8,183 bases of DNA from SHVO01 sp041919675 (GTDB lineage Bacteria > Pseudomonadota > Alphaproteobacteria > Rhodospirillales > Rhodospirillaceae), in contig JAYRTJ010000144.1 in assembly GCA_041919675.1 (NCBI GenBank), forward strand, positions 1 through 8,183, written 5' to 3'. This document shows, in pieces, positions 1 to 5,930 of this stretch. The stretch's first letter is position 1, and each line of letters begins with the position of its first letter. The notes beneath the pieces were generated by a model that did not search any database, was not told the origin of the DNA, and saw only the letters and a list, made by a program, of their open reading frames with translations. The position numbers and the translations under genes were made by a program.

Positions 1-209
1 CCGCGCAGGACCTCCAACGCCTCGGCGTCATCGACGGCATCATCCCCGAACCCATCGGCGGCGCGCACCGCGCGGTGGATGCGACTTTCGCCGCTGTCCG
101 CGACGCGATCGACATGCACATGAACCAACTCGTGCGGATCGACCCGGGCCAGCTCCGCGCCCGGCGCCGGGACAAGTTTTTGCAGATGGGCCGGAACGGG
201 TTGGAGTAA
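1..209 (+). CDS. accA: Acetyl-CoA carboxylase carboxyltransferase subunit alpha, C-terminal end (partial)
   Basis: This is the 3' end of a gene that begins before the window; codons are in phase from base 3 and 68 residues remain before a TAA stop. AccA is the alpha half of the carboxyltransferase that moves carboxyl from carboxybiotin to acetyl-CoA, giving malonyl-CoA for fatty acid synthesis in the cytoplasm. The visible tail has the family's closing pattern: AQDLQRLGVIDGIIPEP, then IGGAHR, then an arginine-rich RARRRDKFLQMGRNGL just before the stop. No catalytic region is in view, so the call rests on this C-terminal signature, which I recognise well. The gene converges on ynfA with 5 bp between stop codons and no terminator hairpin is visible, so any terminator would have to lie inside ynfA. 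Confidence 0.9.
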   Translation, partial: AQDLQRLGVIDGIIPEPIGGAHRAVDATFAAVRDAIDMHMNQLVRIDPGQLRARRRDKFLQMGRNGLE

Positions 210-214
210 GCCGG

Positions 215-535
215 TTAGCGCGGTGAATAGATAATCACCGCCGCGCCCGCGAGACACAGCCCCGCGCCCGCCAGATCCCAGCGGTCGGGCGGCGATTTTT
301 CCACCAGCCACATCCAGACCAGCGAAGCGGCGATATAGATGCCGCCGTAGGCCGCATAGGCGCGGCCGGCGAAGCCGCTTTCGACGAGGGTCAGGAGCCA
401 CGCGAACAGGCAGAGGCTGAGGGCGCCCGGAATGAGCCAGAGCGCCGACGCATTGAGCCTGAGCCAGGCCCAGAAGGCGAAGCAGCCGGCAATCTCGGCG
501 CATGCGGCCGTACTGTAGATCAGACCCGATTTCAT
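215..535 (-). CDS. ynfA: UPF0060 / YnfA family small membrane protein
   Basis: A 106-residue, very hydrophobic protein that fits the UPF0060 (YnfA) family in length and pattern. About four membrane helices are visible, roughly residues 5-24, 30-50, 60-78 and 87-104. Family hallmarks include the N-terminal AEIAGCFAFWAWLR stretch, the central GRAYAAYGGIYIAASL segment and the short charged loop EKSPPDRWD before the last helix. YnfA proteins have an SMR-like (EmrE-type) fold, and some have been tied to efflux of cationic compounds; the substrate here cannot be read from sequence. The start is ATG with AGGAAG 5 nt upstream. It is head to head with the LysE-family gene (14 bp between start codons), so each promoter must lie inside or overlap the other gene's coding region. 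Confidence 0.9.
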   Translation of the reverse strand: MKSGLIYSTAACAEIAGCFAFWAWLRLNASALWLIPGALSLCLFAWLLTLVESGFAGRAYAAYGGIYIAASLVWMWLVEKSPPDRWDLAGAGLCLAGAAVIIYSPR

Positions 536-540
536 TCTAT

Positions 541-546
541 CTTCCT
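541..546 (-). promoter_or_regulatory. Ribosome binding site of ynfA
   Basis: AGGAAG on the minus strand ends 5 nt before the ynfA ATG and fixes that start. It fills most of the 14-bp gap between the two divergent start codons, which leaves no room there for the LysE-family gene's own binding site. Confidence 0.6.
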
Positions 547-549
547 ACC

Positions 550-1176
550 ATGACCCTTCTCTGGATCACATTCGCAACCGGCTTCGGACTGGGACTGGCC
601 ATCGCGATGCCGGTGGGCCCCGTCAGCCTTCTGTGCATTCAGCAATGCCTGACGCGCGGCTTTCGCGGGGGAATGGCCGCGGGAACCGGCGTGGCCCTGG
701 CGGATGCGACATACGCCGCCATCGCCGCCTTCGGCCTGACGGTCATCATAGCGTTCCTGGTAGGCCTGCAAACGCCGCTGCGTGTCGCGGGCCTTATCGC
801 GATGCTGTGGCTGGCATGGCGCATCTGGCGCGAGGCCGGCGTGCCGAAACATATGGCGGCCGCGCCCGGGTCCGGCGCGGCGACGACGCTGCAGATGTAC
901 GTGCTGACGTTGGCCAACCCGATGACGATCCTGACCTTCCTCGCGCTGTTCGTCGGCGCGGGCGTGGGGCTCGCGGGCGGCTATGAATATTCCGCGGCAC
1001 TGACGGTGGGGACCTTCACGGGCTCGTTCGCGTGGTGGATCGTATTAAGCGGCGTGGTCAGCACGGTGCGGGCACGCCTCACCGATGAGACGCTGGTGTG
1101 GATCAACCGCGCCTCGGCGGTGATCATCGCGGCCTTTGCCCTATGGATCGGGCTTAAGCTGGTTCAGGGATGGTAG
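550..1176 (+). CDS. LysE/RhtB-family translocator (amino acid or metabolite exporter)
   Basis: A 208-residue inner-membrane protein of the LysE/RhtB superfamily, whose members export amino acids such as lysine, threonine or homoserine lactone-type compounds. Around six hydrophobic segments are visible. The N-terminal helix runs into the family signature PVGPVSLLCIQQCLTRGF, near residues 21-38, where one helix ends and the conserved basic loop begins. A second family-like stretch, TLANPMTILTFLALFVG, lies mid-protein. An in-frame ATG 48 bp upstream would add 16 non-hydrophobic residues and run into ynfA, so I prefer ATG 550, which places MTLLWITFATGFGLGLAIAMP as the first membrane helix. No Shine-Dalgarno sequence precedes either ATG, so the mRNA may be leaderless or weakly translated. 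The 3' end overlaps the UPF0016 gene by 13 bp on the other strand. The substrate is not predictable. Confidence 0.85.
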   Translation: MTLLWITFATGFGLGLAIAMPVGPVSLLCIQQCLTRGFRGGMAAGTGVALADATYAAIAAFGLTVIIAFLVGLQTPLRVAGLIAMLWLAWRIWREAGVPKHMAAAPGSGAATTLQMYVLTLANPMTILTFLALFVGAGVGLAGGYEYSAALTVGTFTGSFAWWIVLSGVVSTVRARLTDETLVWINRASAVIIAAFALWIGLKLVQGW

Positions 1177-1439
1177 TGACCCCAGATCGTCCAAGCGCCG
1201 ATCACCACAAAGCCGATGCCGGCGATGAGCTTCAAGGGGGTGGCGGTGAGATATTTCTCGGCCAGCGTGCCGAGCACCACCGCGATGGCCGTGGACAGAA
1301 CGAGCGCGGACGCGGCCGCGAAGAAGATCAGCCAGCGCGACTGCTCCTTGTCAGCGGCGAACAGGACCGTGGCCAGCTGCGTCTTATCGCCGAGTTCAGC
1401 GAAAAAGACCGTCGCGAAGATCGCAAGCAGCTGGCTCAT
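1164..1439 (-). CDS. Single-domain UPF0016 / GDT1-TMEM165 family cation transporter
   Basis: A 91-residue membrane protein of the UPF0016 family (bacterial relatives of yeast Gdt1 and human TMEM165), which moves Mn2+ and/or Ca2+ across membranes. The signature E-L-G-D-K-T is at residues 15-20, in the first helix (FFAELGDKTQLATVLFAA). Two more hydrophobic segments follow, roughly residues 36-60 and 69-86. Most family members carry two such repeats with two E-x-G-D motifs; this one has a single repeat, so it probably works as a homodimer or with a partner encoded elsewhere (inference). The ATG lies 3 bp after the pgk stop, with AGAGGG 7 nt upstream inside the pgk tail, so it is very likely co-transcribed and translationally coupled with pgk. 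Its last 13 bp overlap the end of the LysE-family gene. Mn2+ export is the best guess. Confidence 0.85.
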   Translation of the reverse strand: MSQLLAIFATVFFAELGDKTQLATVLFAADKEQSRWLIFFAAASALVLSTAIAVVLGTLAEKYLTATPLKLIAGIGFVVIGAWTIWGHYHP

Positions 1440-1442
1440 GGA

Positions 1443-2636
1443 TCAGCCCTCTAATGCCTTCACACCAGGCAGCTCCTTGCCTTCCATCCATTCGAGGAAG
1501 GCGCCGCCGGCCGTCGAGATATAGGAGAGCTTTGCCGAAACGCCAGCGGCGTTGAGGGCCGCGACGGTGTCGCCGCCGCCGGCCACCGAGATCAGCGCGC
1601 CCTTTTCCGTGAACACCGCGACCGCTTTGGCAATCGCGAAGGTGCCCACGTCGAACGGCTTGATTTCAAACGCCCCGAGCGGGCCGTTCCAGAGCAGGGT
1701 CTTGCAGCCGCCGAGCTTGCCTTCGAGGGTCCGCACGCTGGCGGGGCCCACGTCGAGGATCATCTTGTCGGCGGGAACGGCCTTGATGTCGACCACGGCG
1801 GTCGCAACGCCGTCTTTCAGGCCTTCGGCAACCACGGCATCGGTCGGCAGAACGACGTCGCAGCCGGCCTTCTTGGCCTTTTCCAGGATGCCGCGCGCGG
1901 TGCCGGCAAGATCGCGCTCGCACAGCGACTTGCCGACGTCGACGCCTTGCGCGTTCAGGAAGGTGTTGGCCATGCCGCCGCCGATCACCAGAAGGTCCAC
2001 GCGCTCGACGAGGTTGTTGAGCACATCGAGTTTGGTGGAAATCTTCGAGCCGCCGACGATCGCCATCACCGGCTTCTTCGGGTTGTCGAGCGCGCTGGCG
2101 AGGGCTTCGAGTTCAGCCTGCATCTGCCGGCCGGCGTAGGCCGGCAGCACGTGGGCAAGGCCTTCGGTCGAGGCGTGGGCGCGGTGCGCCGCCGAGAAGG
2201 CGTCGTTCACGTACACATCGCCAAGCGCCGCGAGGTCCTTGATGAAGGGCGCGTCGTTGGCCTCCTCGCCGTTGTGGTAACGCAGGTTTTCCAGAAGCGC
2301 GACTTCGCCGGGCTGCAGCGCGTCGACGATCTTCTTTGCCGCGGCGCCGATGCAATCATCGGCGAAAGCCACGTTGGCGCCGATGACCTTGGCCAGCACA
2401 GGCACGATGGGCTTCAGCGACATCTCGGGCACGCGCTTGCCCTTTGGACGGTCGAAGTGCGAGAGCACGACGACCTTCGCCTTCTTGGCGATGAGGTCCT
2501 TGAGGGTGGGCGCGAGGCGTTCGATGCGGGTCGCGTCGGCGACGCGCCCCTCTTTCATCGGAACGTTGAGGTCGGCGCGGACGAGGACACGCTTTCCCTC
2601 AACGTTTGCCTGGTCGAGAGTCTTGAAAGAGGCCAT
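1443..2636 (-). CDS. pgk: Phosphoglycerate kinase
   Basis: A 397-residue cytoplasmic enzyme that transfers phosphate from 1,3-bisphosphoglycerate to ADP, giving 3-phosphoglycerate and ATP (reversible). The family landmarks are all present: the N-terminal signature RVLVRADLNVPM at residues 16-27 with substrate residues Asp22 and Asn24, Arg37, the substrate loop SHFDRPKG at 59-66, the ENLRYHNGEE and NDAFSAAHRAHAS segments, the hinge-side GGSKISTK, and the C-terminal nucleotide-site motif GGGDTVAAL. Length is normal. I start it at ATG 2636 (MASFKTLDQ). An upstream ATG at 2690 in the same frame would read through the intergenic palindrome and give a junk extension containing TPSPR. No clear Shine-Dalgarno precedes ATG 2636. 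Upstream is gap (88 bp away) and downstream is the UPF0016 gene (3 bp away), so this is the middle gene of a glycolytic operon. Confidence 0.97.
   Translation of the reverse strand: MASFKTLDQANVEGKRVLVRADLNVPMKEGRVADATRIERLAPTLKDLIAKKAKVVVLSHFDRPKGKRVPEMSLKPIVPVLAKVIGANVAFADDCIGAAAKKIVDALQPGEVALLENLRYHNGEEANDAPFIKDLAALGDVYVNDAFSAAHRAHASTEGLAHVLPAYAGRQMQAELEALASALDNPKKPVMAIVGGSKISTKLDVLNNLVERVDLLVIGGGMANTFLNAQGVDVGKSLCERDLAGTARGILEKAKKAGCDVVLPTDAVVAEGLKDGVATAVVDIKAVPADKMILDVGPASVRTLEGKLGGCKTLLWNGPLGAFEIKPFDVGTFAIAKAVAVFTEKGALISVAGGGDTVAALNAAGVSAKLSYISTAGGAFLEWMEGKELPGVKALEG
1447..1452 (-). promoter_or_regulatory. Ribosome binding site of the UPF0016 gene, inside the pgk 3' end
   Basis: AGAGGG on the minus strand is 7 nt before the UPF0016 ATG and lies within the last codons of pgk. 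Ribosomes finishing pgk would cover or expose it, which fits translational coupling. Confidence 0.5.
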
Positions 2637-2660
2637 GGGAACTCGCGGAGAAGGAGTAAC

Positions 2661-2714
2661 AAAAAGCCCCTCACCCTGCCCTCTCCCCAAGGGGGAGAGG
2701 GTTCGAGGAGAGGC
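2661..2714 (-). terminator. Palindromic gap-pgk intergenic element with terminator-like fold (REP-like)
   Basis: Seen in sequence: a perfect 10-bp inner stem (2679-2688 with 2692-2701, CCCTCTCCCC/GGGGAGAGGG) with a 3-nt loop. A 7-bp outer stem encloses it (2666-2672 with 2708-2714, one G-U pair on the minus-strand RNA), and a T5 run at 2661-2665 follows at once in the direction of gap-pgk transcription. This looks like a branched intrinsic terminator or attenuator between gap and pgk. The sequence also resembles the dispersed CCCTCTCCCC-type intergenic repeats of proteobacterial genomes, whose translations give the familiar artefact peptide LTLPSPQGGEG, readable here on the plus strand. Whether it terminates, stabilises the gap mRNA 3' end, or is only a repeat copy cannot be decided from one copy. 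Confidence 0.6.
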
Positions 2715-2724
2715 CGAGCGTGCG

Positions 2725-3747
<1,023 letters not shown>

Positions 3748-3759
3748 GGGATGCGTCAG

Positions 3760-3765
3760 CTCCTT
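3760..3765 (-). promoter_or_regulatory. Shine-Dalgarno sequence of gap, long spacer
   Basis: AAGGAG on the minus strand, 12 nt from the gap ATG, is longer spaced than usual. A TATATA just upstream (3765-3770) looks like a -10 box, but transcription from it would start inside or after this site, so I do not call it a promoter. Confidence 0.45.
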
Positions 3766-3794
3766 ATATAGAGGTGGGGATGCGGCTCATGAGC

Positions 3795-3840
3795 GGGCCG
3801 GAACGGCCCCGCGGCATCCCGCGCCGGGATGGGGCCGGAA
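3795..3840. promoter_or_regulatory. Overlapping dyads and direct repeat in the gap/pap divergent spacer (possible operator)
   Basis: Seen in sequence: a perfect CATCCCG/CGGGATG dyad (3815-3821, 3825-3831); GGGCCG at 3795-3800 pairing with CGGCCC at 3804-3809; and a second GGGCCG at 3832-3837 that can pair with the same CGGCCC. The 9-mer GGGCCGGAA occurs twice in direct orientation (3795-3803, 3832-3840), 37 bp apart. The arrangement sits between two divergent start codons and could be an operator for one or both genes, or a set of mutually exclusive RNA hairpins in a leader. No known binding-site family is recognised. In GC-rich DNA some of this may be chance. Confidence 0.35.
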
Positions 3841-3841
3841 A

Positions 3842-3847
3842 TACAAT
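3842..3847 (+). promoter_or_regulatory. Possible -10 element of pap (TACAAT)
   Basis: TACAAT matches the sigma-70 -10 consensus at five of six positions in an AT-richer patch 62 nt before the pap start codon. No recognisable -35 lies 16-18 bp upstream; that space is filled by the dyads, so it would need an activator or be weak. Low confidence. Confidence 0.25.
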
Positions 3848-3898
3848 AGTCTTCCCCGGAATCCAAGCGGGCTCGGCGCATATCAGCCATTGTCTTCC

Positions 3899-3904
3899 AA
3901 GAGG
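3899..3904 (+). promoter_or_regulatory. Ribosome binding site deciding the GTG start of pap
   Basis: AAGAGG followed by 5 nt and then GTG at 3910. It supports the GTG start, since no in-frame ATG appears until residue 76, well inside the first domain. Confidence 0.55.
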
Positions 3905-3909
3905 TCCGC

Positions 3910-5430
3910 GTGAGCCCTGCAAAAGCTTCCGCCGCCGCGAAAATCTTCAGGTCCGCCGAGAAGGCCGGAAGCCTGTCGGATGGCGAGTTCCGCAAGCTAA
4001 AGGATGACTTACGGGTCGATCTGATCGATCTGCAGCAGAAGATTCGTAACAGGGGCCAGTTCCCGGTGATCATCGTCCTGGCCGGGGTGAAGGGCGCCGG
4101 GGTGATCGACACCCTGAATGTCGTCAACACCTGGATGGATCCGCGCTGGGTCGAAACCCACGCTTTCGATGCACCCAGCGACGAGGAAAGCGAGCGCCCG
4201 CCGTTCTGGCGCTACTGGCGCAGCCTGCCGGCCGCGGGCGCCATGGGCCTTTACCTCGAGGGCTGGTACGGCGAGTTGCTGGGCCTCGATCCCAAACGTC
4301 CGGTGGGGCGGGGCGACGACCGCCTGCGGCACATCGCGGCGTTCGAACAGACCCTGGCCGACGACGGCGCCCTCATCCTGAAATTCTGGCTGCACCTTTC
4401 CGAGCGGCATCACCGCACGTGCCAGGAAACCGACGGCGAGGATCCTGTCTTCGGCATTCGCCCCGCCGACCATGCCTGGCGCCCTCAGCCGCCCTACAGT
4501 GTGTATGTAAAAACCGCCGCGAACGTGATCGCGAGCACCAATACCGACCGGGCGCCCTGGCATGTCGTGGGCGGACGCGACGCCAACCGGCGCCGCTTTG
4601 AGATTCTCGACATCCTGCGCAAGAGTTTCGCGGCGCATTTGAAACGCATGGCCCGCGCCCCGAAAAACGGCCGCGCCGCCGCGGCGCGCAGAGCGCCCGC
4701 ACATGACGTTCTTTCCACCGTCGATCTCAGCCAAGCGATGAGCGACAAGGATTACGCGCGGGCGTTCCACGTCGAACAGAACCGTCTCTACAAAGCCCAG
4801 CGCGCCGCGCGCGAGGCCGGACTCTCCTCGGTCATTGCGTTTGAAGGCTGGGACGCGGCGGGTAAAGGCGGCGCGATCCGGCGGCTGGCCTACGGCCTCA
4901 GCGCCTATAACTACAAGGTCGTCCCCATCGCCGCGCCAAACGACGAGGAACGCAAACATCATTATTTGTGGCGTTTCTGGCGCGCCTTGGACCGCGCCGG
5001 CCATATCACGATCTTCGATCGGAGCTGGTATGGACGCGTGCTGGTCGAGCGTGTCGACAATTTGATCCCGCGGACGGCATGGCGGCGCGCCTATGACGAG
5101 ATCAACACCTTCGAAGAAGAAATGACCGCGTCCGGCATCGTGCTCCTGAAATTCTGGCTGCATATCGACAAGGACGAACAACTCCGGCGTTTCAAAGACC
5201 GCCGGAAGGATCCCGCAAGGCGGTGGAAACTGACCGGCGACGATTTCCACAATCGCAAAAACTGGAATGCCTACGTCGCGGCGGTGAACGACATGGTGAA
5301 ACGCACATCGACGGAGTCCGCGCCGTGGCGCCTCGTGCCGGCCAACAGCAAGAAGTTCGCGCGCATCACCGTCATGGAAACCGTGGCGGACGCGCTCGAA
5401 AGAGCCTTGGCGGCGCGCAAGACCCGCTGA
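3910..5430 (+). CDS. pap: Polyphosphate:AMP phosphotransferase (tandem-domain PPK2 family)
   Basis: A 506-residue protein made of two PPK2 domains, the layout of class II PPK2 (PAP) enzymes, which use polyphosphate to phosphorylate AMP to ADP in the cytoplasm. The C-terminal domain (about 275-500) has the Walker A loop GWDAAGKGG at 313-321, the FDRSWYGR catalytic/lid motif at 369-376, KFWLH at 414-418, and the basic RFKDRRKDPARRWK stretch expected to grip nucleotide and polyphosphate. The N-terminal domain (about 20-245) is recognisably the same fold: FWRYWRSL matches LWRFWRAL, and KFWLH recurs at 159-163. Its Walker loop has decayed to GVKGAGV (59-65) and FDRSWYGR to EGWYGELL, so it is probably structural, as reported for other two-domain members. 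The start is GTG with AAGAGG 5 nt upstream. The gene stands alone on the plus strand, divergent from gap, and an intrinsic terminator lies 215 bp downstream. Confidence 0.9.
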   Translation: MSPAKASAAAKIFRSAEKAGSLSDGEFRKLKDDLRVDLIDLQQKIRNRGQFPVIIVLAGVKGAGVIDTLNVVNTWMDPRWVETHAFDAPSDEESERPPFWRYWRSLPAAGAMGLYLEGWYGELLGLDPKRPVGRGDDRLRHIAAFEQTLADDGALILKFWLHLSERHHRTCQETDGEDPVFGIRPADHAWRPQPPYSVYVKTAANVIASTNTDRAPWHVVGGRDANRRRFEILDILRKSFAAHLKRMARAPKNGRAAAARRAPAHDVLSTVDLSQAMSDKDYARAFHVEQNRLYKAQRAAREAGLSSVIAFEGWDAAGKGGAIRRLAYGLSAYNYKVVPIAAPNDEERKHHYLWRFWRALDRAGHITIFDRSWYGRVLVERVDNLIPRTAWRRAYDEINTFEEEMTASGIVLLKFWLHIDKDEQLRRFKDRRKDPARRWKLTGDDFHNRKNWNAYVAAVNDMVKRTSTESAPWRLVPANSKKFARITVMETVADALERALAARKTR

Positions 5431-5511
5431 CGCAAATCCCCATAAGTCGCGGCACACGAAACGGCCCGATTTTATGCGCGAGTCGCAATCAGAAAAGTTG
5501 CAACGGCGGCG

Positions 5512-5542
5512 CCCGTCCAAACGTTTTAGATGTCAGGACGGG
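5512..5542 (+). other. Hairpin downstream of pap
   Basis: CCCGTCC (5512-5518) pairs perfectly with GGACGGG (5536-5542) around a 17-nt AT-richer loop. An outer GGCGCCC/GGGCGCC pair (near 5508-5514 and 5552-5558) partly overlaps it. It lies in the 247-bp stretch between the pap stop and its terminator, where no credible gene is seen. There is no T-run after it, so it is not itself a clear terminator. Confidence 0.35.
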
Positions 5543-5583
5543 GCGAGGCCGGGGCGCCCTCTTTCCTGGGATTTCAATCGGTT

Positions 5584-5620
5584 CCCGGGATTTCCGGGGC
5601 GCCGCGCGTGAATCCCCGGG
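5584..5620 (+). other. Second hairpin downstream of pap, with a repeated GGGATTTC
   Basis: CCCGGGATT (5584-5592) pairs with AATCCCCGGG (5611-5620) with one bulged C and an 18-nt loop. GGGATTTC occurs twice in direct orientation just here (5568-5575, 5587-5594). Together with the hairpin before and the terminator after, it gives a structured 3' tail for the pap transcript or a candidate small RNA. Confidence 0.35.
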
Positions 5621-5645
5621 GCTTTCAGTTCTCATGAATGCCGGC

Positions 5646-5677
5646 CGCACGAATATCCCGACCTCGTGCGATTTTTT
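5646..5677 (+). terminator. Intrinsic terminator of the pap transcript
   Basis: CGCACGA (5646-5652) and TCGTGCG (5664-5670) form a perfect 7-bp stem with an 11-nt loop, followed by A and then six T. This is the clearest Rho-independent terminator in the window. It lies 215 bp after the pap stop, which leaves a long 3' tail containing two further hairpins. Confidence 0.75.
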
Positions 5678-5685
5678 GATATGAT
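5658..5685 (+). promoter_or_regulatory. Possible promoter for the DUF1501 unit, overlapping the pap terminator
   Basis: TATGAT at 5680-5685 matches the -10 consensus at five of six positions; CCGACC at 5658-5663, 16 bp upstream, keeps only the GAC core of a -35. Transcription would start near 5692, giving a leader of about 235 nt before the DUF1501 ATG. The -35 lies in the terminator loop and the T-run lies in the spacer. The -10 is good and the -35 poor. Confidence 0.35.
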
Positions 5686-5735
5686 CGGGGCAGCCGCGCC
5701 GGAGCCGTCCGGCCCGGCGTTTAAAAGGGGCAAGA

Positions 5736-5930
5736 ATGCTTCCGGCGACACCAGATGCCGACCCCGTCGCGCTGAAGGGCGTGACGTACGGAGCGCGCGC
5801 CGCATTGACGGCGCGCCGCGCCTCCTCATCCGCACTTCCATCCCACGTCCCACCGTCCGTGCGCCGGAAACGGCGCGGCGGCGGCGCCGTTTGCGATGAC
5901 AGAACCGACATTCAGGCAGGGCTGCTATGA
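5736..5930 (+). CDS. Possible 64-codon small ORF, coupled to the DUF1501 gene
   Basis: An ATG at 5736 is preceded by AAGGGG with 5 nt spacing, a good ribosome binding site. The frame stays open for 64 codons, and its TGA stop (5928-5930) overlaps the DUF1501 ATG as ATGA, the usual arrangement for translational coupling. The predicted peptide is proline-, alanine- and arginine-rich with no recognised domain, signal or membrane segment; a basic VRRKRRGGG patch lies around residues 42-50. Against it, by my count about 72% of third positions are G or C, which looks lower than in neighbouring genes, and long ORFs arise by chance in such DNA. It could be a real small protein, a translated leader controlling the next gene, or an accident. 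No family is recognised. Confidence 0.3.
   Translation: MLPATPDADPVALKGVTYGARAALTARRASSSALPSHVPPSVRRKRRGGGAVCDDRTDIQAGLL
5795..5816 (+). other. GC-rich hairpin in the DUF1501 leader
   Basis: GCGCGCCG (5795-5802) pairs perfectly with CGGCGCGC (5809-5816), 8 bp with loop CATTGA. It lies inside the possible small ORF and would be opened by ribosomes translating it. Confidence 0.4.
5868..5892 (+). other. Hairpin just before the DUF1501 start
   Basis: AAACGGCGC (5868-5876) pairs perfectly with GCGCCGTTT (5884-5892), a 9-bp stem with a 7-nt loop, ending 34 nt before the ATG. Only three T follow (they are part of the stem), so it is not a good terminator; it may control translation or be a passive leader structure. 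Confidence 0.4.

Noticed and set aside
2637..2690. Upstream in-frame start for pgk adding 18 residues
   Set aside because: The extension is the translated intergenic palindrome; PGK proteins normally begin at the MASFKTLDQ-like segment.
3765..3770. TATATA upstream of gap as a -10 box
   Set aside because: Transcription would begin in or past the gap Shine-Dalgarno sequence, and no -35 is present at the right distance.
4009..5520. 503-codon open frame on the minus strand opposite pap
   Set aside because: It lies antisense to a gene with clear PPK2 motifs, has no family resemblance and an arginine/alanine-rich low-quality translation; long antisense frames are common in GC-rich coding DNA.
5498..5529. 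TTGCAA plus TTTTAG as a promoter for a small RNA downstream of pap
   Set aside because: The spacer would be 20 bp and the -10 is poor.
5489..5911. 140-codon minus-strand frame covering the intergenic region before DUF1501
   Set aside because: No good ribosome binding site seen, Arg/Pro-rich with no domain, and it crosses the terminator and leader hairpins of the plus strand.
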